From NCBI GenBank assembly GCA_019914945.1, contig CM034099.1, positions 20,114,704 to 20,178,703 on the forward strand: 64,000 nucleotides of DNA, in the 5' to 3' direction. Shown in pieces: positions 26,890 through 40,600 of the stretch (position 1 is its first letter; each line of letters opens with the position of its first letter). Position numbers and translations under genes: made by a program. The notes under the pieces were generated by a model. The model had not been told where the DNA came from and ran no database searches. It saw only the letters and a list, made by a program, of their open reading frames with translations. The stretch is from Typha latifolia. Taxonomy: Eukaryota > Streptophyta > Magnoliopsida > Poales > Typhaceae.

Positions 26890-27498
26890 ATGGACCTCCT
26901 CGAAATGCCCCTCGACCTCCTCGCCTTCCGCTTCTACTCCCTCCCCGCCATCGCCGCCAGCTCGCTGCTGACGTGGCTGGCGGTGATCGCCGCAGCCATC
27001 GGCCTCTGGCGCATCAGGTCCGCCGGTTCCAGATCCGACGTCTCTGCTCTTCCCTCTCCCCCTCCTCCCCACCCTCCCCCGAGGATCGTGGGAGCCACCG
27101 GAGCTGACGTAGTGACTCCGGCTCGGGAGGAAACGGAGCCGATGGTGCCGTCTCCGCGCACGCCCAAGGTCCGATTCACGGCGTACTACGATGCGGCTTG
27201 CGGAGGGGGATTCCGCCACGTGGATGAGGACGGCGAGGAGGAGATGGAGATGGAAGTTGACGATGATGACGGCGTTAGTGAGCCCATTGATGGAGCTGAA
27301 GTGGAGATGACGGCACCGTGGACGGGAGGAGCTTCGAGGATGGAGGGGATGGTGGTTGGGTGGAGGGGAGACCTCGGGTGGTATGACTACCAAGATATAA
27401 CGGCGCTCAACGGCCGCGTCGTGAGATTGTGGGATGGAGAAGGTGGGCTGACGGCGGCCCAGAAGAGGACGGCTAGAATGGGAAGATATGCATTTTAG
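26890..27498 (+). CDS. Predicted membrane-anchored plant protein, unknown function
   Basis: Single exon of 203 codons (202 residues), GC-rich. ATG at 26890 (AAAATGG) is the first in frame. The upstream open frame has no ATG. The N-terminus MDLLEMPLDLLAFRFYSLPA precedes a hydrophobic segment (about residues 22-45, SLLTWLAVIAAAIGLW) that would be a signal anchor. A Pro/Ser-rich linker (SPPPPHPPP), an acidic stretch (GEEEMEMEVDDDDG) and a conserved-looking C-terminus (WYDYQDITALNGRVVRLWDG) follow. From memory, similar short plant proteins share the FRFYSLP anchor and the YQDLTALNG ending, but none has a known function. No catalytic motif is visible. Confidence 0.7.
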   Translation: MDLLEMPLDLLAFRFYSLPAIAASSLLTWLAVIAAAIGLWRIRSAGSRSDVSALPSPPPPHPPPRIVGATGADVVTPAREETEPMVPSPRTPKVRFTAYYDAACGGGFRHVDEDGEEEMEMEVDDDDGVSEPIDGAEVEMTAPWTGGASRMEGMVVGWRGDLGWYDYQDITALNGRVVRLWDGEGGLTAAQKRTARMGRYAF

Positions 27499-29883
27499 GG
27501 GAGGAAGACAACAAAATTTAGAAAAAAAAAATGTAGATAATTATGTTCGATTAATGACATTTTTGCTTGCATTAATTCCACCATTTCCTCTCTCTCTCTC
27601 TCTCTCTCTCTCGATTTACTTGCGTACCTTTGCCGACCAAATGATCTGAGGAGAATAGAAATGGGATTTAATTTTCCTTGGTAACATGACAGCAAATGGG
27701 CAACAATATTGCTTGATTGCAGATTTAGATTGATAGCTCTGTAGAATCTTTTGTCTCTCCATTAGTTTTAGTTTTCCGTTTAAGCTTGATTAGCTTGTTA
27801 CGCCGCCACCATCATCGTAGCTCAGTAATTAAGGTTTGATCAGCACTGAGTTTGATTTTCTCCATAAATATTAAGATTAATTTTTGATGAATTTATGCAT
27901 ATGATCCATTTTTTTAGAACGTGAATGGCTATTGGCTACTCTACAAAGCTAGAAACAAGCAATTCGCAATACCCACAAAATATATGAGTACAATCCAGCC
28001 TTTTGCAATCTCAAGGTGAAGGGCAAGATAATATATTACCTTCAACAAGTGGTTAAGGTTCATGGTTCCTCTTTTTTTTTTTTTTTAGTTTATTTTTTAA
28101 GGAAAAAAAAAAAGACATAGATGATAATTTCATTAATAAACAGAACTATCGTAAGCCTGATACAAAACATAAAATAAAAGAGAGAGAGAGAGAGATCGGG
28201 TGATTACCCTTGAACAAGTCTCACAACTTGATAATCATCTATAACACTATAAAATAACACATTATAACAAATTCATATGACATATTAAAATATATTACAA
28301 GATATACAGCTTAGAAATGATCACAGATGCAAAGTATTCAATGTCCAATGGCTTCGTTGTGATTAATAGATATGCTAAATATCACCACCGATAATACCCT
28401 TGTGATTTAAAAAAACTCATTGTTTTAGTATTACATGAATATTCATACCACCCGCATTTTTAAAGATAATTGAACATTTTTATTTTAAAATTATATATTT
28501 AAAAGAGATATATAGTAACTAAGATTTGAAAATTTTAATCTTAAACAAGAGAAAATAAAAGAGATTGAAATAATAAATTTAACAGAAAGAGAAGAACCAT
28601 TCTGATATTCTTAAAATTTAGAATATAGTTTGTAATTTTGCCTTATAAAATAAATGGGCATATAGAGTTAGGGTAGTGCCCATAAATTGCTAGTTTCAAA
28701 GGACTTTAAATCGAGGAGGCCTTAATTGTAGATAGCTGTTTCGGTGGCCCACAAAATGCAAGTGGTTGAGTCCAATAGCGTCCGAGTACAATATATAGTT
28801 CTCAATTACTCTTCTTCTATAAGGTTCTGCGGGCTTCTCCTCAAATAATAATAATAAAAAGAAAAAGAATTGGAGGTAATAAGTGGGCCAAATGAATTGA
28901 AGCATCCCCAAAGAATTTATGGACTCAATTTAACATGACGCATACTACTATGATATCATATTGTCTACATTATTTATAGCATTTCCAAGCTGGGTGGAAA
29001 AAAAAAATTAATATCAGTCTGGGTTAAACTACCTTTAATTATTAAAACTCTTCTTGATTCAAAGATTCGATCTTCACCGTAAAAATGGGCGATCTAAATC
29101 TTCTACTCAAAACAATCAAAATCTTTCTAACTAGATATTATTATTATTATTAACACGTGGATATAGTCTTTCCTCGTTAGTATCGCGACTGATCGATTGG
29201 TTGATGAAGCCAGCTGTTTCTTTTATTTGCCTGATTTGACATCTGAACATCTTATTAAAGACTAGCCGCAAGTTCATATACGCAGAGACAAACTCTTTTA
29301 TAGATTTATGATCAAATGTTTACAAAAGGATGAGCTACTCTTTCATTGCACTTTGTGATAACGATAGCTGTGAATAAGTGCACCGATCACAGACTCAGAC
29401 TGGGACTCTCCACAACCCACATCCTGTTCTTCTGGCCTCCCATCTGAATGATTCATCTCATCCTTCCATGGTGCTTAAAAGCAACAATGAAATAAGAACA
29501 CTTTTGAAGCAACAAACAAGCATACAATGAAATATAAGTTTACTTCATTGCATTCAGTACACTGTTAGTAGTTGCAAATTCAATAAATCACCAGCTGGCA
29601 TATGGTCATTAAATCAGTTTTCAGTATTCAAATGCCGGGCAATGCCTCTGGCTGACTGAAAGAATATTTTCTTGTAAGTTTCTCCCTGAAGTCAAGGAGC
29701 ACCATCTCATTTGCTGCCATATATTGGAAAACAAGCATACGAAGAATGCTCCCAGAATAATTGGGTGATGGATGTGCATCAAGCAGATAAAGTCGGCTGA
29801 AGATCTCCCATAATTGGCCAGAACAACGGAACAAGTGAAGGAAGAAAGAACTATTTGACACTCCTCTGAAGCTCTTCTGCTAA
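27499..29883. other. Convergent intergenic region
   Basis: Lies between the 3' ends of the membrane-protein gene and KASII. It contains a TC microsatellite (27589-27612), A/T runs and AT-rich DNA. The part next to 29884 is probably KASII 3' UTR. A 78-codon open frame there has no ATG. Confidence 0.5.
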
Positions 29884-32800
29884 CTACTTGTAAGGTGCAA
29901 ATAAAATGGATGAGTTGTGGCCACCAAAACCAAATGAATTAGATAGTGCAACCTTCACGTCCAATCTTTCCTTTCTCGAGCCCACTAAAATATTCATATC
30001 CTGAATCCAAATGTTTGGTCTGGTCAGTAGAGTCAAATGTGCGAAAACCAGGGGTGATGAGTTATCACTTTTAATTTTCATTAAAGGTATGGATAATAGT
30101 GAATCCAATAATAGTACTTGTCATGAGATTCTTATGTGAAAATCTGAGAGAAAACCACTTGTTCTTGAGAGGAAAGAAAAGCAATAGCGGAAGAGAACGT
30201 ACCACATTCTTCTCCGGGTTTTCAAGGTTGAGATTTGGATGGACCCATCCTGACCGAATTGCCTACATTAAGATCAAGGCTCAGAAAATAAGCACAGAAA
30301 GACATCTATGCAAGAGGGCATCTTAATTAGAATCCAAAAATTGCCAACTATTTATGCTTTTCTATGAACAAGAAAGCCTTTATGCTGCGATTATTTTGAA
30401 GCAGGCATTAGGCTATGATGCCTTTTCTGTAATCAGCTATATATATACACTTTTATATGCACCACGTTGTATGCCTCTGGTAGTCTTACACTCTTAAATT
30501 CAACTCCATGAGCAAATTCTTCAAGCAATTGATTAAACTGAAGCTCTAATCACGCTTTTCTCCAGGCACTTCAAAATCATATGTTTCACATGTCAGAAGA
30601 GCCTTCGTTTGACTCGATTCATCTTTTGACTCTTCTTAAGGTTTTTTCATGATATTAGTGACGAAAGATTTGATATGTTCTTCGCAACAAAAAAATAATA
30701 ATATGGTGACTCTTTGTAAAGCAGCAAGTCAAACACTTCCAGGGGATCAGAGAAAGAGAATACCAAGCAACTCTACAGGTCAATTCTTTTAGTAATTGTT
30801 TTATAGACTGAAAGTTGCTACTGCTACTCCTGCACAGTACCACAAGAAAATTTGACTACCGAGTTGAGAAAAACTACAAAATAGGCTCCTAAGTCTGTAA
30901 AGCAAAAGAAAACCCTTAACATTAATGGGTTCCTAAAAGAGAAAGAAATGAAGCAGAGGACTAGTTCCCCAAACAGCAAATAGTGTCATCTGACTGGATT
31001 GGTGCTGAACCAAATGCCCTTTTGGTGATACAGCCTCTAACTAGGTTAAGCTACAGATTTTTGCTAACTACAATAGAAGAGTTCAAAATTTTTACCTGAA
31101 TTGTAGCAACGGCTTCCACTGCACCTGCTGCACCTAGTAGATGACCAATCATTGATTTTGTGGAGTTCACTCTTAGCTGTAAAAAAGTTTGTCAGAAACC
31201 AAATCCGATAAAAATTCTTGTCCAACACACGGCCATACCTGGTGATTATCACCAAAACAACGTAGAAGAGCTTGATATTCCTTCAGATCGCCGGAAGGTG
31301 TCGATGTTGCATGAGCATTAACATAGTTGACATCTTCTTTAGCCACTCCAGATTGTGACAAAGCCTTCTCAATGCAAAGGGAAATGCCGGTGCCTTTTCG
31401 AAAATATCAAATAGAAGTTTTATTCAACAACGAGTATATAAAATGAAAAAAGAAAGACAACGAATTGCACGTGTACCCTCTGGATGAGGCTCAGTCAAGT
31501 GGTATGCATCACAGGTAAAGCTTCCACCAAGAAACTCAGCATAAATATCTGCTCTTCTTTGCTGCAAACAGAAAGGAACAGTAAAGAAAATGAGACTCAA
31601 ATTAAACAAATATAAATTTTATAACCTTCTCCATATTCTTCATCCATAAAAAAATTGCACGTAATTCAACCTTAGCATGCTCTAGCTCTTCTAACAAAAG
31701 CACACCGGCCCCTTCTCCCATTACAAATCCATCTCGATCCTGTTAGACATTGATTGGCATGAACATCAATGGATTAAGGTACTGTCTATGCAGGCGATGT
31801 AATAAAAGGGATATATAAACTGCCAAGAGAAATGTAATCATTTAGAAAAAAAAAAAAAGAGAAAGGAAAGAGATAGGACCATGCAAGGAGAATAAGAACC
31901 TTATATTAATTTCCCAGTCAATTATGTGCAGTTGAAAGATGGCAGGCATCCTCAGAATTGCTTCAGATATGAAAAAATTATATAGCGTTGGCATGTTACA
32001 CAGGTTTGAACTGGAAGTTATGAACCGGCAAATATCAATTAATGAGTTGAGAATTTTTAAGTAACGATCAGCGTATTGTGTTAAAGAATTCAAATTAATA
32101 AGATAACTATGGAGTTCCATTCTTTTCCTCTGTGTTTCCTCAACATTTTTATATGAAACAAATATGTAGAACTCGCTGGTTCAAGTTCTAATGTAACATA
32201 AAGCAAGGCTGAAAATATTTGAACAGGTAAGTATACAAATAATTCAGTATCCCCATTCTCTTACCAATACATCTGAAATGTTTAGGCACTGCTACATCGA
32301 TAGTCTGGCTGCAAATTAGGACAATACTACCTAGTAATTTTTGCTTGGGGGCTTAATATGAAGTAAGTGAATATCATAAATGATGCTTACAATATCCCAA
32401 GGCCGTGAAGCTTTAATTGGATCACTATTTCTTTGTGAAAGTGCTCTGCATGCCACAAAACCCCCTAATCCTATAAGTTTTGGGGACAATGTCATTTATC
32501 AAGAAGTTCAAAAGGTAGAATGCTTATAATAAACTAAAGCAAATGCCAACCTATAGGTATAATTGCAGCATCAGAGCCACCACAAAGCATCATATCCTGC
32601 AGTACAAAGCTTTAGAATCAGAAAAAGCAAAACATTCAGATAAACAGCCACAAATCAAACTCTTTTAAGGGAAGGCAAGGTACAGAAGTAACTTACTGCT
32701 TCACCTCTTATTATGTGGTTTGCTGCATTCAATATACAAAAATTGCTGGTAGCGCAAGCAGTTGAAATTGAATAATTAGGACCCATCCAACCCTGTAGTC

Positions 32801-34785
32801 ACAGAAAGGTGCATAAGAACCTCATCGCAACTATTCCTGAAAATTTTACAGGTCTTACGCATGTCCGTGACAGTAAATTTAGACTACCAGATCCATGGCA
32901 AGCATAGCAGAACCCATATTTGTCGTTGCAAATGGTACGCAAAAAGGGTTCATTTTCTTGTATGAAACCCTTAAAGCTTCAATTGCATCATTGAATACCT
33001 GCTCACAGATGCACAAATTTTATTGAAGTTGGTTAGTATTTCATGGAATTTTTATTTGCAGATGATGGAATATATCAATTTCTTCAAGTCCATATGCACT
33101 GATAAAAAATATATGAAAGATGTTTCAATTCCATAAGGAAAGCTGTCAGCTTCTTCTGGACTTTTTCATCTGTTAGCTATATATAGTTGAATAAAGTGCA
33201 AATATCTACCTTCATTCCACCCATTGCAGAGCCTATTAGCACTCCGCATTTCTCCTTGTCCAACTGACTCATGACATCTTCTGTAACTCCACCATTCACT
33301 AACGCCTTTTTACCAGCAATAAGTAAGTAAAGCATGAACTTGTCCATCCTCTTAGCTAGTTTTGGAGCTATCCATCCAGCTGTTGAGAAAGATTTAATTT
33401 CCCCTGCTATTCTCTGGAGAACAATGTCTGCATCAGTAACTGGAAGAGAGGTCAAACATCCCTCAGTCCACCAAAAGTCACAGTTGCTAAAGCTTCAAAC
33501 CGTTGTATGAACAATGATGTAGAATTTGTTTAAATTTTGTTATCAAACAAAGGAACCGAGTGTAATATGAAATGATCAATCTCACCGTTGGAAAGTTGGA
33601 ACAGTCGAATGTCTCTATTTGACTTATGCCACTGACACCATCAAGAAGATTACTGTATAAAGTATCAGGATCATCTCCAAGTGGAGTCACAACACCCATC
33701 CCTGTCACAACAACCCTCCTCTGTTTCGTATGGGATTTATTTTTCTCTGCAACCACCACCGCAGGTTGTATAGCTACTGCCATAGTTTTACCTGCATCAT
33801 GAAAAGGAAATAAACCTTACTCCTGCTACCACAAACTTAAAGGTCTCCTCAGCCAGTATCCAAGACCAAGAAGTTTCAATTGAATGTACTGTAGTGGCAG
33901 TTTTATCATCAAAGTTCGGACAATATCATGGAATCTGGGCCATGAAAATCCAATATGGTTCACTTTAAGTTTTTGGATATCTCCAAAGTCCATAACGGAC
34001 ACCCACCATTTCTTCAAGAAATTTAGGATGTTTTAGCAGAGCAGCAATTTAGTTTCTTTCGACATTTCTGGTCAAAAGCACATTAACTGAAAATGAATAC
34101 TCTATTACTCTTCCATCTAGATATAAGTTCATGGATCATATAATAACCCAAGATTCAAAGTATCAAGCAATTAATAAAGATCTCTTCTATGTTTTCACCC
34201 TTCCAGGAGAGAAGGCACAGAGGTTATTGGTCCTAATTGAATCTGATAACCATTCCAGCATCACTGCAACAAGTTAATCCCCTAGGCCCTAACTCCTATT
34301 TAATATTTCAAATCACAGAAACTACATATAAAATTATGCCAGATATGTAAGCTGGATCTATTGAAATATATTTCCACATATGAACTAATCTTAGCTAAAG
34401 AACAGAATCATACTTGCAACAAACATTTGTGATAGGAAAAACCATAGAAGGAAAAACAAACAAATAAACAAAAAGTAAACTTGTTACCTGAGACGGTAGC
34501 ACCGCATGCAACCCTCCGATGTTGCCTTCGAGTAGCCTCTGCTTTTAATGGTCCAAAGAGGGAGAAGCCATTCTCCCCAAAGAACATCGATCCACTTCTC
34601 GAGTTGTAAAACTCCGCACAGGGTTCAAATGCCAAACACGAGCTCGCTTTCCCGACCGCCTCCCTCCTCCTCCTCCTACACTTCCTCGTCGGCACCATCA
34701 AGAAATTATCCTTATCGCACGGAGTCGATACGCACGACGCCACGAGCCACGTACAGAGCGAGGAGGCCATGGAATAGCTTGCCAT
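29884..34785 (-). CDS. KASII: 3-oxoacyl-[acyl-carrier-protein] synthase II, plastidial
   Basis: Elongates palmitoyl-ACP (C16) to stearoyl-ACP (C18) and so sets the C16:C18 ratio of plastid fatty acids. Thirteen exons in perfect phase, 535 residues: 34785-34488, 33791-33586, 33413-33210, 32998-32888, 32792-32697, 32596-32551, 32470-32391, 31739-31671, 31561-31477, 31393-31239, 31176-31096, 30262-30203, 30000-29884. Exon 1 is a Ser/Arg-rich plastid transit region. The synthase starts at [15 protein letters not shown]. Catalytic residues are Cys about 286 ([10 protein letters not shown]), His about 426 ([10 protein letters not shown]) and His about 462 ([11 protein letters not shown]), ending [23 protein letters not shown]-type residues such as [29 protein letters not shown] and [20 protein letters not shown] separate it from KASI. 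The gene looks fully functional. Confidence 0.95.
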
Positions 34786-35994
34786 TGAGAGGCAGAGGAG
34801 AGCAAGAAGTAGTGCTCAGAAGCCACGAGGGGTTAAAGCGCGATATGGAGTTTTGAAGGGCTTCTCGAGAGGAGAAGAGCCCACGAAGGGATTTGGGATT
34901 CTCGAAGAGGAGCAGGGTCGAAGAGCGATCAGAAGAGGAGGTGGGTTCTGGGAGGAGAGCAAAAACCAATAAAGAAATGGGAAGTTGGCATTGGTCCCAG
35001 TTGGAAAGCTGCGAGCTTTGGTGACTCTTAAGAGCACCTGGCGGTAGCCATTGCCAAGTGGGAGAGAGTGAGAGGAGACATCTGATACCAAAGTATGACA
35101 GAAAAATAAAAAAAATAATAAGAATAATATATCATACAAAACCAAAAGGTACTCACGTGACATGAACATGAACATGGAAAATTTTTATTTTTTTTATTAT
35201 TGTCTTCTCATGTGCAATCCACCCCACCATTGATCTCATATAATATTAATTATAAATACTATTATTCTAATAGTTGTTTAGTACCATAAATTCATCGCTG
35301 TATTTTAGATTATAACTTTTGATGACAATCGCATACTCATGTTTGTTAATGACATCTATTTTCATAAAAAGGATAAGAATTTTAAGAAAGTAGATAATTA
35401 TAGGGAAGATTCACAATCAAACTTTGCAGCCATTGATTGCTTGCAACTTTTAGTTGAGAAGAACATCCCATTGTCTGCTGTCCTTATATCATGCCAAGAT
35501 TACCTCTGTCCTTGCAATTCCAAACTGAGCAGGATTACTCTCATCCTGATAAATTCTCATCTCACTTGTTTCTGTAAAGCTTTAAAATATACTAAACGCC
35601 TAATAAAAAAAGTTTAGGAGAACGGAACTCCCTCAGATATAATACTATCTGAAATAATGAAAAAGAGAAGTACGCAGACGACTCTATTATGGGTGTTTTG
35701 CTGTGTCTGCTAGGATGATATGGATACAAGAAGGAAGATTAATAAAAGCAAAAGATGGAAGAGAATAAATGTGTGCATTCATATTGTTACCCGTATATGT
35801 TCAACATTTGTAAATAATTATGATGTATACATGTGTAACCCTTAGAAAATTGACTCTTGAGATGGCTGTTGCTCCTCCCCATTTTGTTAACTCAGATGCT
35901 TAACACCTTCTCTACTTTATATTATGTACAATTATACATTCTGTTACTTTGAAAAAATTACACAAAATCTGTGTTGGTTCTCCCACTGGGACAA
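34786..35994. other. Intergenic: KASII upstream / RBOH 3' flank
   Basis: Two minus-strand genes in tandem. The first 300 bases beyond 34785 are moderately GC-rich and likely KASII leader and promoter. A 92-codon ATG-started plus-strand frame at 35339-35617 has no recognisable features and is not called. Confidence 0.5.
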
Positions 35995-37570
35995 TTAGAA
36001 ATATTCCTTGTGGAAGTGGAAGCGTGTCGTCGTTCTTTGGTTCATTTCATGAGATATTCTTCTCAGTTCCTTAGCTAACATTGGTGCACCGCAGTAAAAT
36101 ACTCCTGCATGCATCAAAAGATTTCAAGTAAAGGTTGATGAATTACTGATTAGGAAATCATTTGAATTTCTGCATTTAGTTGACAGACGTTTCCAGTTTC
36201 CAGTTTCCAGTTTAGTATACTACCTACTGTGCCATTGGGATGCTTGGAAGCTATTCTGGCAAAGACTTCTTTCCAGTTGGGTCTTGCAAAATGTGTCCTC
36301 ACCTGCCAATTGATGAATTCAGTAGGTGTAAGTTGCATCAACATGGGCAATAGTGGTTGCATAGATAGCCTACCATATATGCTGATTTACATATACTACT
36401 TAGCCGACCAAGAGCTCATGACACTATGCATTTCTCTGTGTCTTGTACATGACCCAATCAACTTGATTAAGATTCTTTGAAGGTTATTACTCAAAGTTCA
36501 GGGATGAAGTAGTCGGAAGTGGGAACCCTAGATTTTTTAGATCTAAGACACTCTATTAAACAGTCAATAACTGTGCCTAATGAACACAACTAGCTAGGAT
36601 ATCTTAAGAACTTAATCAGGTGAGTGGAAATGGAAAAACAGTGTCGGGCATGTAGTACACATACTACGAACTTCTAAAGCAATTGTATGAACTCTAAAAT
36701 GGACAGAGTACTACTTTTAACTGCAGAGTAGAGCAATTCAGTCTCATTTTGATGCATCCGTTTTGAGTCATGAGTGATAGACAAATTTCACATTTTTTCC
36801 CTTTTCTGTTTGAATTATTATTTTTGTATATTAAGAAACCACCTAGCAATGATCTTTTCATAGAAAGAATGTTACCCTGGTGCCAGAGACGATGTCAACA
36901 CCATGCTTGGCATGATTTAGAGCTTGGACCATTGTGAGTAGAGTAGTTCGTGCATCACGCTCCTCGTATACGCTCGTCAAATAGTTATGCAGTTCTATTA
37001 TACCCTATTTCAGGCATAAAAAACGTTCAGCTATCAGTATAACAATATTGTTTCCCATGGAAATGTGCACACAAGTATGGGACATGAAAAGCAGAACGAT
37101 CACCTTATTATCCATTTCTGCAACTTCATTCATAACTCCTTTGAACCATTCAAAAGATCCTGGTTCTCTAGTAACCCAGTAAAAATGGGCATTGGTAGTC
37201 CTATATGCTCTCTTCTTGTTGCTACTTGTTGTGGAGAAGCTGAAGCTATTCATGCTATCTTCAGACCTGCTAGTTTCCATTGCTAAGTCCTAAGAATTTC
37301 AGACAAACACACAAATGTAATAAGTAAAGGCTTCATAACATAAAAAGGATATGTTAAGAATAATAGTACGCATGAAATTTTACCATTAATTCTTCTGCTA
37401 ATTTAATGTTGTTCAACAGGTCTCTGAGAATGCTTATAAAAGGTGTTGCTCCAATTCCAAGCCCCACAAGAAGTAAAACATCATAGTTGCGGAAATCTTG
37501 AGCGGGGGCACCATAAGGACCATCTACGAGCAATCTTGGCAAGCTGTATTCGAAATTTAAAGTCTTAAGT

Positions 37571-37603
<33 letters not shown>

Positions 37604-40600
37604 TCTTTCAATACAAAGGAACCATAGAGATCTTGATTTAGTGTGTGGTTTCCCAACCTTCTTTGTTGTACTGCACCTAACTCATTGAATGTAGCTCTGC
37701 CTATTGAGTTTGATGAGTAGTAGTTGTCAACAAAAATACGTTTCAGCTCCTTTGTCCAGTCTCCGGAGGTTCGAATGTGAACGCTGAGGTACTCATCACC
37801 AGGAGCAGAAGTGATGGAGAAAGGGTGCCTGTTATGGAAGAATTGGAACAGAAGGAGAACTCTTCATATGTGACCAATTTAAACAAGGGAAGACTGAGAA
37901 GTAGAGGTGGAGGCACAAACCATTCAAATGGAGAGATCGTGGGACACTGAAGGAAGATATATTGCCCACTTCTATAGCGAAATCCATAGGGCTTAGACAT
38001 TGTCAGAGTCAAGACACTTCCTGGTAGCAAGGAAACCTGAATGCTTTAAACAATATTAGTCTTTCTGAGTTCAGTATTTTGACTTCAGATAAGTTTTCAC
38101 GATAGTGTTCCTAAAACAAAAATGGTATATAATACAAAGGTATTAACATCTACGAGTAGAGGGTTCAGATTGTTAAGCACTTTGCTGGATGAAACCTACA
38201 AATCGAGCCTTTAGGAAACAGAATAATGCTTACTAGTTTACTCTTATGACTAACCTGTGAACCAATAAAGAACATGATTCCACTGCAAAAGACAAATATC
38301 TGTTAACTATGCTTTTGAAATGTTGTTCCCCAGGATGATCTTTGCGGTTTGATTCTAGATAATGATTGATCATTGTAATCTAAAGCAAACTAGGATGAAT
38401 CACTAAACAAACAGCATAACATAAATTATGGAAGATGTTAGTATCTTTAGGGTATAATGATGATACACAACAAGTGCTTACAATCTTAGTTAACTATAAG
38501 ACAGGCTAGGTCCCATAAATAATAGAAAACTACACAATTTAGTAAGGAGCGAATCATTTACCTTTAAGATCTTAACAGAGTAAGCCTTGGAGCGTAAGGC
38601 TCGCAATGTTCGTTCACCCACATAGAGCAGCAATGGAACAGAGATGTACATCCATGTCTGGTGGAAAAGAAAAACAACTGTGGGTCTGGATTAATGAAAC
38701 AAAATATGAATATAGCAAATTTTCTAGTTCTAGTTCAGACTTGCATAGTTTATTGTTTCCAATAACTCATCAATGCCCGTATACAGCAATGAATAGAAGA
38801 GTTCAAACTTTCTCGCCTACTTAGCTAACATCTTTATATATTACTGCCTACTAATAATTCACCTTCCCATTTAATATACTCTTATCCCCCCTCATAGGAC
38901 ATCCTAGAAATATAATTTAGAGGTGTAATTGAAGTCCCGCATCTGGCGGCTAAATCAGTGGCAAGGTCATAGAAACAATGGGTTGGTGGGACGAGGCATC
39001 GTCTGCCATCAATGGAATACTCCTTTAGACCTTTTCCTTAGATGCCTCGACAGCTTTAGAATTTAGATAGTGACCTAGGCTTTGGGGGGGGGGTTTGCTC
39101 TGGAAGCCACTATAATAATTAGCTTTGGGCAACCGCCCATGTGAGAAGTGCAAAGTGCGAAGAACCTCTCTTAATTAAGTGGGGTTCTCGCCAATAAATA
39201 CGTTAGTTTGGTGGTAATCCGCACCGCCAAGAATGATTGACACCTATAAACTACAGAGCAGTCGTAGCTACATGTCCCAAATTTGATATACAACGATCTA
39301 ATAATACAACCTAAACTATTGTCGGATTCTCCTAAATATAAAGTAGGAAATCTACCAGACCCTACAACTTTTATTAATATTCTACTGGGATTCTTAAATC
39401 ACTACAAAAAAATTCAAACTTTTTTCTAAAGTTTAATGTATGTAATGAAGATTTTTTGAATTAAACGTCCATCGCCGGAGCTAAAAAGCATAATTACGGA
39501 GCGAGGAGAATCTCCTAAAAGTAATAAAACTTAAACTATTGTGGATTCTTCTAAAAGTAAAGTAGGAAATCTACCAGGCCCTACAACTTTTGTTAAGATT
39601 CTACAGGATTGGCTTAAATCTCTGCTTAAAAGAAAAAGTCAACTTTTTTCTAAGGGTTTTTGGGAAAAAAAGAAAGCCTTTAAAATCCTCTTGAGTTCCA
39701 CTTTCAACATCCATCATGGGAGCTAACAAGATGAATTAGGTAGCGCGGAGAATCCCTTGGGATTTTCTTTTCCTATCTTTTGTTTTGTTATATCACTGGG
39801 GATCACTTGTGACATACTATATTAGACCTATCGTTATCTAACGTGATGGGATGTTCATTGACTCGAAGCTTAATCTATAGTTCAGTGAGCAATGCTCAAG
39901 GTTACGATAAACTTACTAAACTTTTTTCTTTGAAAAAAAAATTTGTGGGGTTAGAGGACATACCGTTCTCTGATACCACCTGCGGACGAGGTACAAGAAG
40001 TAACCGTGGACGAGGAGAAGCGCATAGACGAGGCCGAGGAGGTGGTGAGAATACCAGAAGGCATTGAAGCCGGTGAGCCGATTCAGCGGGAAGGGGAGCT
40101 TTGCACCGTTCTTCCGGAACGGGTGGGTCGCCAGTGTGAAGGAGATGGTCATCAGGATCACCATGGCGATTCCAGTCACCCCCTCGATGCTCGAGAGGAA
40201 GGTCAGGTAGGTGGGCTTCTCCTGGCCGAAGTATGGGGCCACGAGCTCGTACTTCTCCGGGCTCGACCCGATCACACGTGGGAAGTCGCACGCGAGATGG
40301 TTGCCCGCGTGGAGCATGATTCCGACCACGATCGCCGTTGCAATCATCTATTAAGAAGGAAAAACGATAATATAACAAAGATGAGCATTCTTAAGGAAAG
40401 GTAACCGTAGTAGTATTATTAATTATTAAAGTAGTGGTGGTCTTCCGAGACTAGTCAGTAGTCACCAACTACGACGAGGATTATGTCAATAGGGTCGTCG
40501 TTACAGCTCGCAAGGCGGGTCCCACAAATGATTGATCACGTGTCGGTCAGTAAGCGTCTATACGTTTCATGTAGACATGTAGACATGTAGACATGAAGAG

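Noticed and set aside
29628..29861. 78-codon minus-strand frame after the KASII stop codon
   Set aside because: It starts at GTG, lies in the KASII 3' UTR, and KASII already has its normal C-terminus.
35339..35617. 92-codon plus-strand open frame starting with ATG
   Set aside because: No recognisable motif, AT-biased composition, and it lies in the RBOHE 3' flank. No promoter or splice context supports it.
39902..40378. Long frames opposite or out of phase with RBOHE exon 6
   Set aside because: Shadows of a GC-rich coding exon. The true frame carries the heme-binding histidines.
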